From Methanocella_A sp963769045 (GTDB taxonomy: Archaea; Halobacteriota; Methanocellia; Methanocellales; Methanocellaceae): 64,000 nucleotides of DNA. The notes beneath the pieces were generated by a model, which did no database searches, had not been told where the DNA came from, and was given only the letters and a program-made list of their open reading frames with translations. Positions 36,763-46,082 of the stretch are shown piece by piece. Positions within the stretch are counted from its first letter, which is position 1. Each line of letters starts with the position of its first letter. The translations under genes were made by a program, and so were the position numbers. The stretch is taken from positions 85,219 through 149,218 of the forward strand of contig CAVYKK010000024.1 of NCBI GenBank assembly GCA_963769045.1, read 5' to 3'.

Positions 36763-37275
36763 CGGGCAGTCACCAGGCCTATAGAAAATGTAGTGTTTGT
36801 TATGAAAGCTTTATCGCACCCACAGATTGAAAGTAAAAAAATTACCGTAACAGCGCTTCCAACGGGAGACAGAGAGGTAAAAGGAGACTATGGAGAAGAG
36901 TGCCCGAAGGCTAAGGAGTTCAGGGAGAAACGAAAAAAAGGGAGCCTAAGGAGCTAAGGAGTTCCAGGGAGGCCGATTTTCAAAAACGTCCTCCTTGGAA
37001 CTCCTTAGTTCCTTAGACTCCGTTTTAAAAAGTCTCCTTTACCTCCATGATCTCCATGACCTCTTCTCCTTAGCCTCCGGGCACTCCTTCAACTCTCGAC
37101 GATAGCCGTCTGCCGCCCGCGCTTCCTGCCCGGCGCATGCTCCTTCCTGCCATATTTTTGCGCGCGCCCAGCCTGGATGGATATTAATTATTCCTGGGGA
37201 CGATTACCAGAGAAGGCATTTCAATACATTGAAAGTAAAAAGCCAATAAAGCTATTATTAAGGACCAATTGAAGG
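36763..37275. other. Gap dominated by a CTAAGGAG fold-back element
   Basis: About 510 bases between divergent units. Most of it is the fold-back described at 36898-37087. The rest includes an AT-rich TTAATTATTCC stretch and TTATTAAGGACC just before the PIN remnant, suitable for its former promoter. Confidence 0.6.
36898..37087. repeat. Fold-back element, CTAAGGAG family
   Basis: Left-arm words (GAGTGCCCGAAGGCTAAGGA at 36898-36917 and GGAGCCTAAGGAGCTAAGGA and on, to 36972) pair with the right arm (36990-37087). The inner arms match 29 of 33 and the outer ones 20 of 21. The loop is under 20 bases, giving a long, nearly continuous hairpin with one internal bulge. Confidence 0.82.
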
Positions 37276-38700
37276 ATGATTATGCGGGTATTAATTGATA
37301 CGAACATTCTCATTTATCGGGAAGATACAAAAGCTATACCTGAAAAAGTTGGTTCGCTCTTGAGGTTAATGCAAGAAAACGGATACCAAATCTTAGTCCA
37401 TCCGGCAACGATTCAAGAATTAAATAATGATAAAAAGACTGATAGGAAAGAAATATTGTTATCAAAGCTTGAATCATATCCTCTCCTTGACAGCCCACCT
37501 GTACCGGACGAGGAATTATAAAATTAAGTGGAAAATCGAATCGCCAACTCGCACACAATAGTTGATATTCAATTGTTATATGCAGTTTACAAGAACGCCG
37601 TCCATGTTTTATCACTGAGGATATGAAATTATACGTTTTGCTATCAGGTTGGACTCGAAAATAAAGTATTAGTGTCAAGAAGGCTCTTGCCAGCTTTGGT
37701 GATCTACGGCTATAAAAATGCCAGAACATTTCAGGATAAAGCCGAAGAACCGATGTACAATATCGATTATAAAATACCATTCTTTGATTCACTCAGAGAG
37801 GACTATGGTACTCAAGAATTTAATACATGGTTCGTTAAGAAATCCCAGGAGGGAAGGCCGTGCTTGGTTCACAGAGTAAAAGGCTAATTAAAAGCGATTC
37901 TCATCCTGAAGATCGAGATGAGGAAATTGTTCCTTTATTAAATTCTAAGACCTCTGGAAAAGATATCGTCGTTTAAAATTTCTACGTTAAAGGTAGATTG
38001 TAAAGGGTACCGAATCGGAGAACTCCTCTTAAAACAGGCCCTCGAAGTTTTGTGTGAATAATAAGACTCGATGAGGCTTATCTTACTCATTTCGTTAAAG
38101 AAAATGATGAATTGGTAAGGCTGACAGATAATTATGGATTTGAGCTAGTCGGAGAGAAGGGATTTTAAAAATAAAAAGGGTGAATACGAAAAGGTATTTA
38201 TTAAGAAGTTACGACCGAGCATCTCTACCGTACTTAAACCGGATGACAGTATGTAAAAAATTTTTCCCCAGCTTTGTTGACTCGGAAAGAGTCTACAAGT
38301 TTGTCGTACCAATCAGGCCAGAATACCACAACCGGTTGTTTCAGGATTTTAAAAAGAGGCAACTATCTGATTAGTGACTATATAAGCGATATACCACAGG
38401 GAAACACGATAAGGAAAGCCTATATCACAAATTCCCGTATTAAAACGATTAAGGCTGGGGATGTCTTATTATTTTACCGTTCAAAGGATCAGACATGAGA
38501 TAACATCGGTCGGAACGGTAGAAAAAGTGCATCATGGCTTGCAGATCCCGATGAAGTCTGGTAGAATTGGATTATAACCGTAGCGTTTATGCGAATGGAC
38601 GAGATTAAATGACATTTAAGATGCCAGCAACCGTCATTAGTTTTCCGTCACCATTTTAACTTTACGAATCCAATATCCATTGATACGTTGGTAAGCAACG
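37276..38700 (+). pseudogene. Wrecked PIN-GNAT-EVE multidomain protein
   Basis: Fragments in all three plus-strand frames line up with one ancestral protein of about 500 residues. PIN: MRVLIDTNILIYRE, HPATIQELNND. Then DIQLLYAVYKNAVHV and FITEDMKL, the PIN C-terminus. GNAT: IPFFDSLREDYG with WFVKKSQEGR, and KISTLKVDCKGYRIGELLLK. EVE/PUA-like: FVVPIRPEYHNRLFQDF, NTIRKAYITNSRIKTIKAGD, VLLFYRSKDQ. The pieces are separated by at least six frameshifts or stops, so no product is made. Proteins combining PIN, acetyltransferase and EVE-type domains occur in methanogens beside ASCH genes, and an ASCH remnant follows here. The right boundary is approximate. Confidence 0.8.
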
Positions 38701-38782
38701 GAATACTTTCATCAGCACCCACAGTCAATAAGTAGATTAACCCAGGGACAATACGATTATATTAAGAGTAATGGTGGCATAG

Positions 38783-39176
38783 ATGGACGTTTTACTTTCG
38801 ATTAAGCCGAAATATGTTAACAGAATAATCAACGGCGAAAAGAAGTATGAGTTCAGGAAGACCAGAGCTCGATAAACAAAAAATCGGACATATTTACCTC
38901 TATTCAACGTCTCCGGTGAAAAAGATCATTGCAAAAATCGCCATCGGAGACGTCATGGAAGGCTCGCCTGAAGTTCTCTGGAAGAAATGTAAAAAGCACT
39001 CCGGGGTATCAGAACAGGAATTCTTTAGTTATTATGCCGAAAAACAGAAGGCATTTGCAATATCGATTAAAAATGTCGAGCCTCTGAAAAATCCTATTGA
39101 TCCTTACATTAAGATAAAAAATTTCACACCACCACAGTCTTACTATTACATAAAAGACGACATCCTGTCACGATAG
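38783..39176 (+). pseudogene. ASCH/PUA-like domain protein, frameshifted
   Basis: The first frame from ATG 38783 reads MDVLLSIKPKYVNRIINGEK then KYEFRKTRAR and stops at 38875. The fold continues in another frame: DKQKIGHIYLYSTSPVKKII, AKIAIGDVMEGSP, SYYAEKQKAFAISIKNVEPL, ending PPQSYYYIKDDILSR. The SIKP...I..G.K.YEFR opening and IYLYST strand are ASCH-type hallmarks, a PUA-related fold thought to bind RNA or modified nucleotides. One frameshift near 38870 separates the halves. It is the partner of the PIN-GNAT-EVE remnant. Confidence 0.8.
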
Positions 39177-39177
39177 T

Positions 39178-39298
39178 GCAAGCGTCGCTTGCCTCTGGCC
39201 CTTTTTACCTTGCCATTTTGAGGACTACCCTCGTTCTTCGTATACTCGGTACGGATGCGTTCGAGCAGCTTCCCGGCGGGCTCGTCGTTCGGGTCTCA
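39178..39298 (-). pseudogene. C-terminal fragment of a second hsdS
   Basis: Minus-strand DPNDEPAGKLLERIRTEYTK is the typical end of a type I specificity subunit, followed by a basic tail (GKVKRARGKRR). It is cut off upstream near the fold-back element that begins at 39321 and runs downstream into the ASCH remnant. A similar but not identical end (DPNDEPAEKLLERIRAERES) lies at 39.8 kb, so two different hsdS genes once ended here. Confidence 0.75.
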
Positions 39299-39320
39299 TG
39301 CAACTTTTTCTTTGTCCATG

Positions 39321-39675
39321 CATGCGACTCCTGTCACGCTCGCCAAGGGCGCCAGGTAGCCAAGAGCGCCAAGACGTTTTGATTAAAACTTCATTTTCAT
39401 AGTTAAAGCCTTGAAGCTGGCCTAATCCAGGCATGCGTAGAACGATATTCTCGCAGAGAGCGCGGAGACGGCGCAGAGAGCGCAGAGGTCCGTTAACGAA
39501 AAAATAATTGCATTATTAACGTCTCCGCGCTCTCTGCGAAAAAACAAGCTACGCTTGCCTATACCATCAGATGTTATCGTAGGATTTTTAAGGCATAGGG
39601 ATAAAGTTTATTTCTTAAACGTCCTTGGCGCTCTTGGCTACCTGGCGCCCTTGGCGAGCGTGACAGGGGTCGCAT
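39321..39675. repeat. Nested fold-back element with long terminal inverted repeats
   Basis: Outer arms of about 60 bases (39321-39380 and 39616-39675) pair almost perfectly: GCGACTCCTGTCACGCTCGC at one end and its partner GCGAGCGTGACAGGGGTCGC at the other. Inside is a second, different pair, 39452-39469 and 39521-39538, perfect over 18 bases (CGCAGAGAGCGCGGAGAC). There is no transposase. The outer ends are the same as those of the element at 60747-61031. It separates two hsdS ends. Confidence 0.88.
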
Positions 39676-39739
39676 TGCATTAAAAGAGTGTAAGATAGAG
39701 TGTAAGATAGAGTGTATTTAATCGCTCGACAAGTTCCTG

Positions 39740-41233
39740 TCAGGGCAAGGCAGATTGCTTGCCGCGTCGCCTTACCGAGCCGTTCTTTTTTACCTGCAGG
39801 TTTGCTGATTCACGCTCGGCCCGAATGCGTTCGAGAAGCTTCTCAGCGGGCTCGTCGTTGGGGTCCTGGGGGACGAGCTTGCCGGAGAAGGCATGTGTAA
39901 GTATTGCTTGACGCAGGGAATTAGTCCGGCAAGCTTTACAATCAATCGATATTTGCCTTTATTAAGCCGACAGTGATAATAAGATCAACCCTCGCTAACG
40001 ATAGCTTCTTGTTGTTCAAGAAGCGGGGGAAACAAAATATGTGGCTTTTATTGAGCGATTTAATAAACTTTTTCCTACCTTGTCCAAGACATCTGTTAAA
40101 GAAGTTGTCCGTGATGGTGAATTTAAAGAATAATTCTAAATAGTCGGTGATATATCCTTTTAGCTGGCGTAAGTATGTGAGCCTGATACACCCAAGCTGG
40201 GGTAGTGGAGATTTAACCTAGCAACATCTCCGGTGTTGCCGACTTGTAATTAACAGGTCATCTTCTTCAACCCCAGGACGCTTAATCAGGGTCATCTTCA
40301 GGGGGATTACCCAAAACCATCAGATCCAATCTAGCTTTAACGGACTCATTCTGGGATAAAATAAATGTACAAGGGCCATGATCACAATAATATTTTTTCC
40401 AGGCACGAGAACCACTAGTAATTCGAGTTGTTAGTGTATCCAGGCTTATTGAAGTCCAGGTATCAGGGATATTTAAATAATGAACTAATGAGTTTACTGT
40501 CAATTGGGTCATTTTTTAAATGTTTTTTACGTTCACTGGCGATGTTTTTTAATAAATTGTCTGTTTCGACCTCTTTGTAGGTTGCTCTCCAGTCAGCAGT
40601 TAATTTTCCTGAACACGCAGTAGATAGAATTGATTGACGATACTGTTTCAACTGCACCTTCGCCTTTTTCAGCGACTCCACGCCCGCGTCCAGCTTGGTG
40701 AAAAGCTCCTCGATTTTAGTGACGATACGATGCTGCTCTGCGAGAGGGGGTAATAATATATATAAATCTGTAATCTCAGAATGATTTCCTTTGTGGTATA
40801 TTAGAACCTCAGATACCATGTAGCATTGTTAATGTTTGTAACTGGGAATTTATTAAGTACATAAGTAATTTATTCTTAATGGAAAATACCTCATTAATTT
40901 AAATCGATAAGTATGATTGATTTAGATCGCTATATCTTTTTTTATATTGAGCACAATGTGCTCCAGGGGCCCCGGTTTAGGCAAAAAGCAATTGTCCCTC
41001 TTGATATAAATTCAGTTTAGATTTTTTACTGTCTTTTCATAAGTAAAAATTGAGAATTTGACCATGTATCTGATTCGTTACCAGATAGTTCTGTCACTAA
41101 TTTTAAAAAATGGGATATATCCAGTATTACCAGTACCAGTTAAGACCTTTAAGGGTATTGCCACTTTTAATTTCACATATATTCACCAATGTGGTTTAAA
41201 TCCATTTACTTGGAGCAGAATCATATTTTTCAT
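39740..41233 (-). pseudogene. hsdS: Type I restriction specificity subunit, multi-lesion pseudogene
   Basis: Almost a whole HsdS can be traced in broken frames from just after the hsdR stop. First recognition domain: TTLVNICEIKSGNTLKGLN, then TGNTGYIPFFKISDRTI. Central repeat, open 40463-40819: LPPLAEQHRIVTKIEELFTK, LDAGVESLKKAKVQLKQYRQ, SILSTACSGKLTADWR. Second domain: IPDTWTSISLDTLTTRITSG. Closing helices: SLRQAILTHAFSGKLVPQDP then NDEPAEKLLERIRAER and a TGA at 39742-39740. Several stops and frameshifts make it non-functional. Without it the HsdM and HsdR subunits have no sequence target from this locus. It starts 4 bases after hsdR. Confidence 0.85.
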
Positions 41234-41236
41234 CTA

Positions 41237-43987
41237 TTATGCGACCAGCACTTCATTCAACTGTTCCAGAATCGTATTTAACTCCGCCCCGAACAACTGT
41301 ATTGCCTTCACCGGCCCACCCTTGCGATCGAACGGCGTCAGCTGCAAATCGTCCATCCCTATCTCCAGCGACGTCCCAATATGCTCCTTGATCATATTAA
41401 GCCATTCCATCTGCTCCGGGCTGAACTTTTTACCAAGCTGTTCCTGCTGGGCCAGCCACTTCTTGAACCTCACGTCCACCGTTGCCGGGAATGGCTCCAG
41501 CACATCGCTCTGGCCTTCGGTGAACCGGATCAGCGAGATCACGTTGGTCAGTAGCGTGCTGGGCCGTGCTCCTCTGACCTTCGACCGTTCCAGTATCTCG
41601 TAGGCCTGCCAGACTAAATCAGGCGTAAGGTTGCGCGGCGGCTTTCGTATAGCGTCGGCCAGGTCTCTGATGTCTTTCAACGTGATATGCCGCTGGCTGT
41701 ACGGTCGATTATAGATGATCTGCAGCGCGGTCAGCTCGTCTTTGTTGGTCTCGATGAACTCCTTGAACGAGCCCACGATGGCACGGGCCTTCTCTTTCGC
41801 GCCCTCGTCGAAGCCTATCTCGATGACGCGGTCGATGCTGGCCTCGTCGATGATCTGCTCGCTTCTCGTCTTGATGTCTACCAGCGTGTTCCTCAACGTG
41901 GGATTGTCAAAGGGTTTGCATGCCTCGTCCGTGAGAGCTTTTGTCGCCTGCGTTATCTGCTCCGGCGTGGGCTGTTCGACCTTGAACATCTCCTTCGCTT
42001 TCTCGATCTGTATGTCGGGGCTCGTAACATCGAACAGGCCATTGGTAATCTTGCTCAATGGCATGCCCGCTACTGTCTCGATTTCCTTCCGGTCTTTATC
42101 TGTGATCTCCAGACCGAGCCGGGCGAGCCTGCCGGCCAGCGAGGTGATCGAGTCCTCGTCTCGTTTACCTAAAGCGATGGAGAACAGCAGGTCCTTGAAC
42201 GAGACGCTCTTCTTGCGCTCCAGTGGCCGGGAGTCGGTCTTGTCACGCTCGCATACGCCTACGGCGTCCACGATGACAAAGTGAGTCTTGTGCAGGGCGT
42301 CGGGCGTCGTCGCGATCAGGTCGGTGTCGGAGATCGTGCGGGTGCCGCGGCCTTTCATTTGCTCGAAGTATACGCCGGATTTGACGCTCCGCATGAAGAT
42401 CAGGCATTCCAGCGGCTTGATATCCGTCCCCGTCGAGATCATGTCCACGGTGACGGCTATTCGCGGGTAGTACGAGTTCCGGAAGCTCTGTAGCAGATCT
42501 TCGGGCTTCTCTCCGGTGGTCTTGTAAGTGATCTTTTTACAGAAGTCATTACCCTTGCCGAACTCGTCCCGGACGATGTTGACGATGTCTTCGGCGTGGG
42601 AGTCGTCCTTGGCAAAGATCAGGGTCTTGGGCACATGTTCTCTGCCGGGGAATATCTCGGTGAACAGCCTTTCGCGGAAGGTACGGATGATCGTGCGTAT
42701 CTGGTCGGGCGCCACTACGTCTCTGTCGAGCTGGTTAGGCATGTAGACCATTTCCTCGTCCATCATCTCGTGGCGCTTTTGCCGGGTCATCTTGCTGCGC
42801 TTATCGACATAATCTCCGGCTACCACCCTGCTGCCTTTCTCGGTGATCTCGGTCTTAATGCGGTAGACCTCGTAGCCTACGTTGACGCCGTCGGCGACAG
42901 CGCGTTCGTGGTTGTACTCCATGACCAGGTTCTTGTTGAAGAAACCGATCGTCTGTTTGGACGGCGTGGCCGTCAGGCCAATGAGGAAGGCGTCGAAGTA
43001 TAGGAGTGCCTGCCGCCATACGTGATAGATCGAACGGTGGCACTCGTCGACCACGATGAAGTCGAACTCCTCGAGGGGGATGTTCGGGTTATAGCAGACA
43101 TCTTTGGGCTTCTCGTCGGTGGGGCATGTGTCAAACGCGGATGGCTCCTCGTTGCCCTCGTTGAACTCCTTTTCGCCGGACAACATCGAGTACATGCGCT
43201 GTATCGTGGTAATACAGACTTTACTTACCGGGTCAATGCTGTTGGATGTGAGGTGCTGCACGTTATAGAGATCAGTAAACTTACGGCCATCATCAGGTGC
43301 GGTATACTGCTGAAACTCCTTCAGCGTCTGCCTGCCCAGGTTGCTCCGGTCCACCAGGAAGAGCACCCGGCGCGCGTGGCCGAACTTGATCAGCCGGTAT
43401 ATGAAGCTGACTGCGGTGTACGTTTTTCCGCTGCCGGTAGCCATCTGGATGAGGGCTCGCTGCCGGGAAGCTGCAAATGATTGATCGAGATTAGTGATCG
43501 CCTCAGTCTGGCAGTCCCTGAGTCCTATGACGTTCAGCGCGGGCAGGTTTCGCAGTCTAGATCGCAACGTATCTTCGTTTATCGCCCATTCCCGCAACGT
43601 CTCGGGCTTATGAAACGCAAAGATGCCCCGGGATTTCGAGTCAGGGTCCCGGGTGTCCCTGAAGTAGGTTTCCACACCCGTGCTCTCGTAGGCAAACGGT
43701 AACGGGTTCTGCCAGCATGGCACGTGTTCCGGGACGCCTTCGAGGTACTTCCTCGTCTGCTCCGCCACCCCACTCAACGTGGTGCCTTCGGGCTTGGCTT
43801 CGACGACGCCAACGGCTTTACGGTCGACGAAAAGCAAGTAGTCGGCAAAGCCGCTCTTCAACGGGAACTCACGCACGGCGATACCGGCAGACATGCCCAG
43901 GTTCATCTGGCTCACGTCCTGGACCTTCCAGCCCGCGGCCTCAAGGAGCCTGTCTATGTTCTTCCGTGCCTTTTCCTCTGGATCCAT
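41237..43987 (-). CDS. hsdR: Type I restriction endonuclease subunit R
   Basis: A 916-residue HsdR, the translocase/nuclease. The N-terminal nuclease has FADYLLFVDRKAVGVVEAKP, the PD-(D/E)xK-like core. The helicase part has MATGSGKTYTAVSFIYRL (Walker A), DFIVVDECHRSIYHVWRQ (DECH box), GLTATPS, TVDMISTGTDIKPLECLIF and FEQMKGRGTR. The C-terminal EcoEI-R domain contacts HsdM. It looks intact. ATG 43987 is preferred; an upstream in-frame GTG at 44002 is possible. It heads an operon whose next gene, hsdS, is broken, so restriction should be silent unless another S subunit is supplied. Confidence 0.94.
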   Translation of the reverse strand: MDPEEKARKNIDRLLEAAGWKVQDVSQMNLGMSAGIAVREFPLKSGFADYLLFVDRKAVGVVEAKPEGTTLSGVAEQTRKYLEGVPEHVPCWQNPLPFAYESTGVETYFRDTRDPDSKSRGIFAFHKPETLREWAINEDTLRSRLRNLPALNVIGLRDCQTEAITNLDQSFAASRQRALIQMATGSGKTYTAVSFIYRLIKFGHARRVLFLVDRSNLGRQTLKEFQQYTAPDDGRKFTDLYNVQHLTSNSIDPVSKVCITTIQRMYSMLSGEKEFNEGNEEPSAFDTCPTDEKPKDVCYNPNIPLEEFDFIVVDECHRSIYHVWRQALLYFDAFLIGLTATPSKQTIGFFNKNLVMEYNHERAVADGVNVGYEVYRIKTEITEKGSRVVAGDYVDKRSKMTRQKRHEMMDEEMVYMPNQLDRDVVAPDQIRTIIRTFRERLFTEIFPGREHVPKTLIFAKDDSHAEDIVNIVRDEFGKGNDFCKKITYKTTGEKPEDLLQSFRNSYYPRIAVTVDMISTGTDIKPLECLIFMRSVKSGVYFEQMKGRGTRTISDTDLIATTPDALHKTHFVIVDAVGVCERDKTDSRPLERKKSVSFKDLLFSIALGKRDEDSITSLAGRLARLGLEITDKDRKEIETVAGMPLSKITNGLFDVTSPDIQIEKAKEMFKVEQPTPEQITQATKALTDEACKPFDNPTLRNTLVDIKTRSEQIIDEASIDRVIEIGFDEGAKEKARAIVGSFKEFIETNKDELTALQIIYNRPYSQRHITLKDIRDLADAIRKPPRNLTPDLVWQAYEILERSKVRGARPSTLLTNVISLIRFTEGQSDVLEPFPATVDVRFKKWLAQQEQLGKKFSPEQMEWLNMIKEHIGTSLEIGMDDLQLTPFDRKGGPVKAIQLFGAELNTILEQLNEVLVA

Positions 43988-44221
43988 CCCGACAACCCAC
44001 AAATCCGATTATCCTGATAGACAGATAATGGGACTTACTTAAAGCGATTAATAGCAAATAGTTTATTGGCAGGTTATATTTTAACTCTTTTAATATAACT
44101 TCATTATGGTGAGAAAAAAGCCGATGTCAGGTTATATGGATTTTAACTTGATATGCGATACATGCGATAAACATCAATTTATCTTCAGCGACGATGATTT
44201 TTCATAATAAACTTTTAAACC

Positions 44222-44231
44222 GGTATATATC
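44222..44231 (+). promoter_or_regulatory. TATA box of the YHS/copper gene cluster
   Basis: GGTATATATC lies 22-31 bases before ATG 44253. Transcription would start within a few bases of that codon, so the first gene is near-leaderless. No metal-regulator palindrome is obvious beside it. Confidence 0.5.
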
Positions 44232-44252
44232 AAAGTCATGATCGGTGATTTT

Positions 44253-44414
44253 ATGGCGAAAGACCCCGTCTGTGGCATGACCGTGATCAAGGACAGTGCG
44301 CCAGCTAAGGAGATGTACAAGGGCCACACGTTCTATTTCTGCTCTGAAGCGTGCAAGGAAAAGTTCGAGCAGAGCCCGGACAAGTACGCAACCCCTGCCG
44401 CGATGTTAATGTAA
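44253..44414 (+). CDS. Mini YHS-domain protein 1
   Basis: A 53-residue protein that is almost only a YHS (TRASH-like) domain: MAKDPVCGMTVIKDSAPAKE then YKGHTFYFCSEACKEKFEQS. The DPVCGM Cys and the YFCSEAC Cys pair are the expected metal ligands, and YHS/TRASH domains are linked to copper and other soft metals. The start is ATG 44253 with GGTGA five bases before it; ATG 44238 would add five residues. It is the first of three such proteins in 1.2 kb and precedes copper-handling genes, so a metallochaperone or sensor role is likely. Confidence 0.85.
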   Translation: MAKDPVCGMTVIKDSAPAKEMYKGHTFYFCSEACKEKFEQSPDKYATPAAMLM

Positions 44415-44447
44415 AATTAACAGGGCGTGTCGTGTCAGGTGAGGGCG

Positions 44448-44636
44448 ATGAGCGAAGTGAGGGAGGTCATGAGCTTCCTGTCCGGCGTGCCTCTGCCCGC
44501 GGGCAAGGAAGACCTCGTCGAGTACGCGAAGAAAAATGGGGCGTCGGAGGACGAGCTGAGAGCGCTGGAAAAGATCCCCGATCAGCGTTTCAGCGACATT
44601 AACGACGTGTGGCTCGCCGTGGGCGGCGTCGCGTGA
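44448..44636 (+). CDS. DUF2795 small protein
   Basis: A 62-residue soluble protein, MSEVREVMSFLSGVPLPAGK, EDLVEYAKKNGASEDELRAL and KIPDQRFSDINDVWLAVGG. This is the DUF2795 pattern: a small helical fold in which a -EV...L.GV.FP..K..L...A..NGA......L..LP...F.....V sequence is conserved. Function unknown in the family. GGTGAGG lies 4-10 bases before ATG 44448. It overlaps the following tiny membrane gene by 4 bases. Confidence 0.85.
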   Translation: MSEVREVMSFLSGVPLPAGKEDLVEYAKKNGASEDELRALEKIPDQRFSDINDVWLAVGGVA

Positions 44637-44767
44637 AAAGGGACGTGACGGGCCTGGTGCTGTCGCTTTCCTGCGTCGGCCTTATCGCGGGGCTCGCATC
44701 AGTTCTCATGGTGGCACCCATGGTGAAAATGTCTGGTCTGTACTTTTCGTGTTCTATCGGGCGATGA
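44633..44767 (+). CDS. Tiny single-helix membrane protein
   Basis: A 44-residue frame starting GTG at 44633 inside the DUF2795 stop (GTGA). It encodes MKRDVTGLVLSLSCVGLIAG then LASVLMVAPMV, one transmembrane helix with a positive N-terminus, and a short tail with one Cys. Coupling to the preceding gene and the clear helix support a real gene. No family recognised. Confidence 0.55.
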   Translation: MKRDVTGLVLSLSCVGLIAGLASVLMVAPMVKMSGLYFSCSIGR

Positions 44768-44876
44768 CATGCACAGGACCGTCGTAAACCCCGCAAAGCG
44801 ATGCTTTCCTGCAATGCTGCCGTAACAGCGCATCGATTTTATGCCCGTCACCGGGGCAGATATGAATGGTGATCAC

Positions 44877-45047
44877 ATGGCAAAATGCGCGGTTTGTGGC
44901 AAGGAGACGAGCCCTGATAGCCCGGGGGGCAGTGAGACGTACGATGATTGCATCTATGCCCTCTGCGATGCGAAGTGCAAGGCCGAGTTTGACAGGAACC
45001 CGGAGAGGTATATTGAAAATGCTGTGAAAGCATCATGCGGTTCCTGA
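44877..45047 (+). CDS. Mini YHS-domain protein 2
   Basis: A 56-residue YHS-like protein: MAKCAVCGKETSPDSPGGSE, then YALCDAKCKAEFDRNPERYI. It has CxxC at the N-terminus and CxxxC in the middle, so up to four Cys ligands plus a C-terminal one (ASCGS). The same GGTGA five bases before ATG 44877 as in protein 1 supports this start. Sequence differs enough from the other two to suggest distinct metal sites. Confidence 0.8.
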   Translation: MAKCAVCGKETSPDSPGGSETYDDCIYALCDAKCKAEFDRNPERYIENAVKASCGS

Positions 45048-45246
45048 ACCGGTACCTCCGTTTTTCTGCGAACTCGATGGGCACGGTTGTAAGATAAAAA
45101 TTGCCAAACGTCTGGTCAACGGACCGGTAGCAGGTGTGGCAGGCATGGATAACGCCTCGTGAAAATTGTATATATCCGGCCCTCACACTGCTGCTTTTCT
45201 GCATCGGTATTTTTCCATGGCGCACAGCTAATTACATGGTAATCCG

Positions 45247-45408
45247 ATGGCGAGATGTCAAGTCTGTGGGACATACATAAGCTCTGGCAACCCCGAGGCA
45301 AAAGAGACGTACAAAGGTCAAACGTATTATTTATGTTGTAAAAAATGTAAGGAGAAGTTCAACAAGAGCCCCGAGTCGTATGCAAAAAGCGGACCATCTG
45401 ATGGGTAG
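45247..45408 (+). CDS. Mini YHS-domain protein 3
   Basis: A 53-residue YHS-like protein: MARCQVCGTYISSGNPEAKE, then YKGQTYYLCCKKCKEKFNKS. The Cys pairs CxxC and CCxxC match the other two. It has its own TATA-like TTGTATATATCC at 45164-45175 with a leader of about 45 bases, so it may be expressed separately. Together with proteins 1 and 2 it forms a small family array ahead of the copper ATPase. Confidence 0.8.
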   Translation: MARCQVCGTYISSGNPEAKETYKGQTYYLCCKKCKEKFNKSPESYAKSGPSDG

Positions 45409-45523
45409 TCTTGAAGTGCGTCATATGTGACTCTTCAGTGCGAATCATTCCCGCGCGAGAACGATGTGTCGCATGCACGAGGTTCAATACCGATTGGATG
45501 AACGAACGCCGGACGGTGCGCAA

Positions 45524-45784
45524 TCAGACTTTTCTGCCGACCAACAAATTGTAGAGCCACGCGAGAGGGTACATGAAGATGAACGTGATCACGGCCGCTT
45601 CGACCATGCCCGCAATGATGCCTGCGGGCGTGAGGTCGAAGAACATGTGCCACTCTTCCATCATTCGCACCGCTCCCGTGTAGAAACCCAGGTTACCCAG
45701 TATGCCCAGCAAGAGCATAAAAGCGGCAGCCACAACTGCCGCCGCTATACCAAGTGCCATTGGATTCAGTTTCATATCAGCCAT
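45524..45784 (-). CDS. Small two-to-three-helix membrane protein (DUF5676-like)
   Basis: An 86-residue membrane protein, MADMKLNPMALGIAAAVVAA then AFMLLLGILGN, a central amphipathic MMEEWHMFFDLTPAG and a last helix MVEAAVITFIFMYPLAWLYN. Small proteins of this sort accompany copper and other heavy-metal genes in bacteria and archaea; I assign DUF5676 tentatively. Met and His in the loop could bind copper. AAGGTG seven bases before ATG 45784 supports the start. It is on the strand opposite to its neighbours. Confidence 0.72.
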   Translation of the reverse strand: MADMKLNPMALGIAAAVVAAAFMLLLGILGNLGFYTGAVRMMEEWHMFFDLTPAGIIAGMVEAAVITFIFMYPLAWLYNLLVGRKV

Positions 45785-46082
45785 TTTTTACACCTTCTTT
45801 TTCCTGTTTCAGCCCGGAGTCTGATGTCTCTGGCCTTCCGGGCATCAATTCTCGTCCGCTGCCGTGAAAGCGGTAAAAGCGCGGATAGGACAGTGATTGA
45901 TACCGCATATATGGCAATCGCAGATTCGGTGGCAAAAGCGCCAACTGCAGGCATGCCGTCGCCGGCCCGTTCGAAAATGCCCGACGTACTTGCTTTTTGT
46001 TATGATTGTCACTTATAGTAAATTAATATAAATATTGATATTATTTATCATCGTACTGTTAGAAAAAGCGGGAGAGGTTACT

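Noticed and set aside
44106..44207. 33-codon frame with a CxxC (LICDTCDKHQF) before the YHS genes
   Set aside because: It resembles half a zinc ribbon but has no ribosome site or partner half; too short to support.
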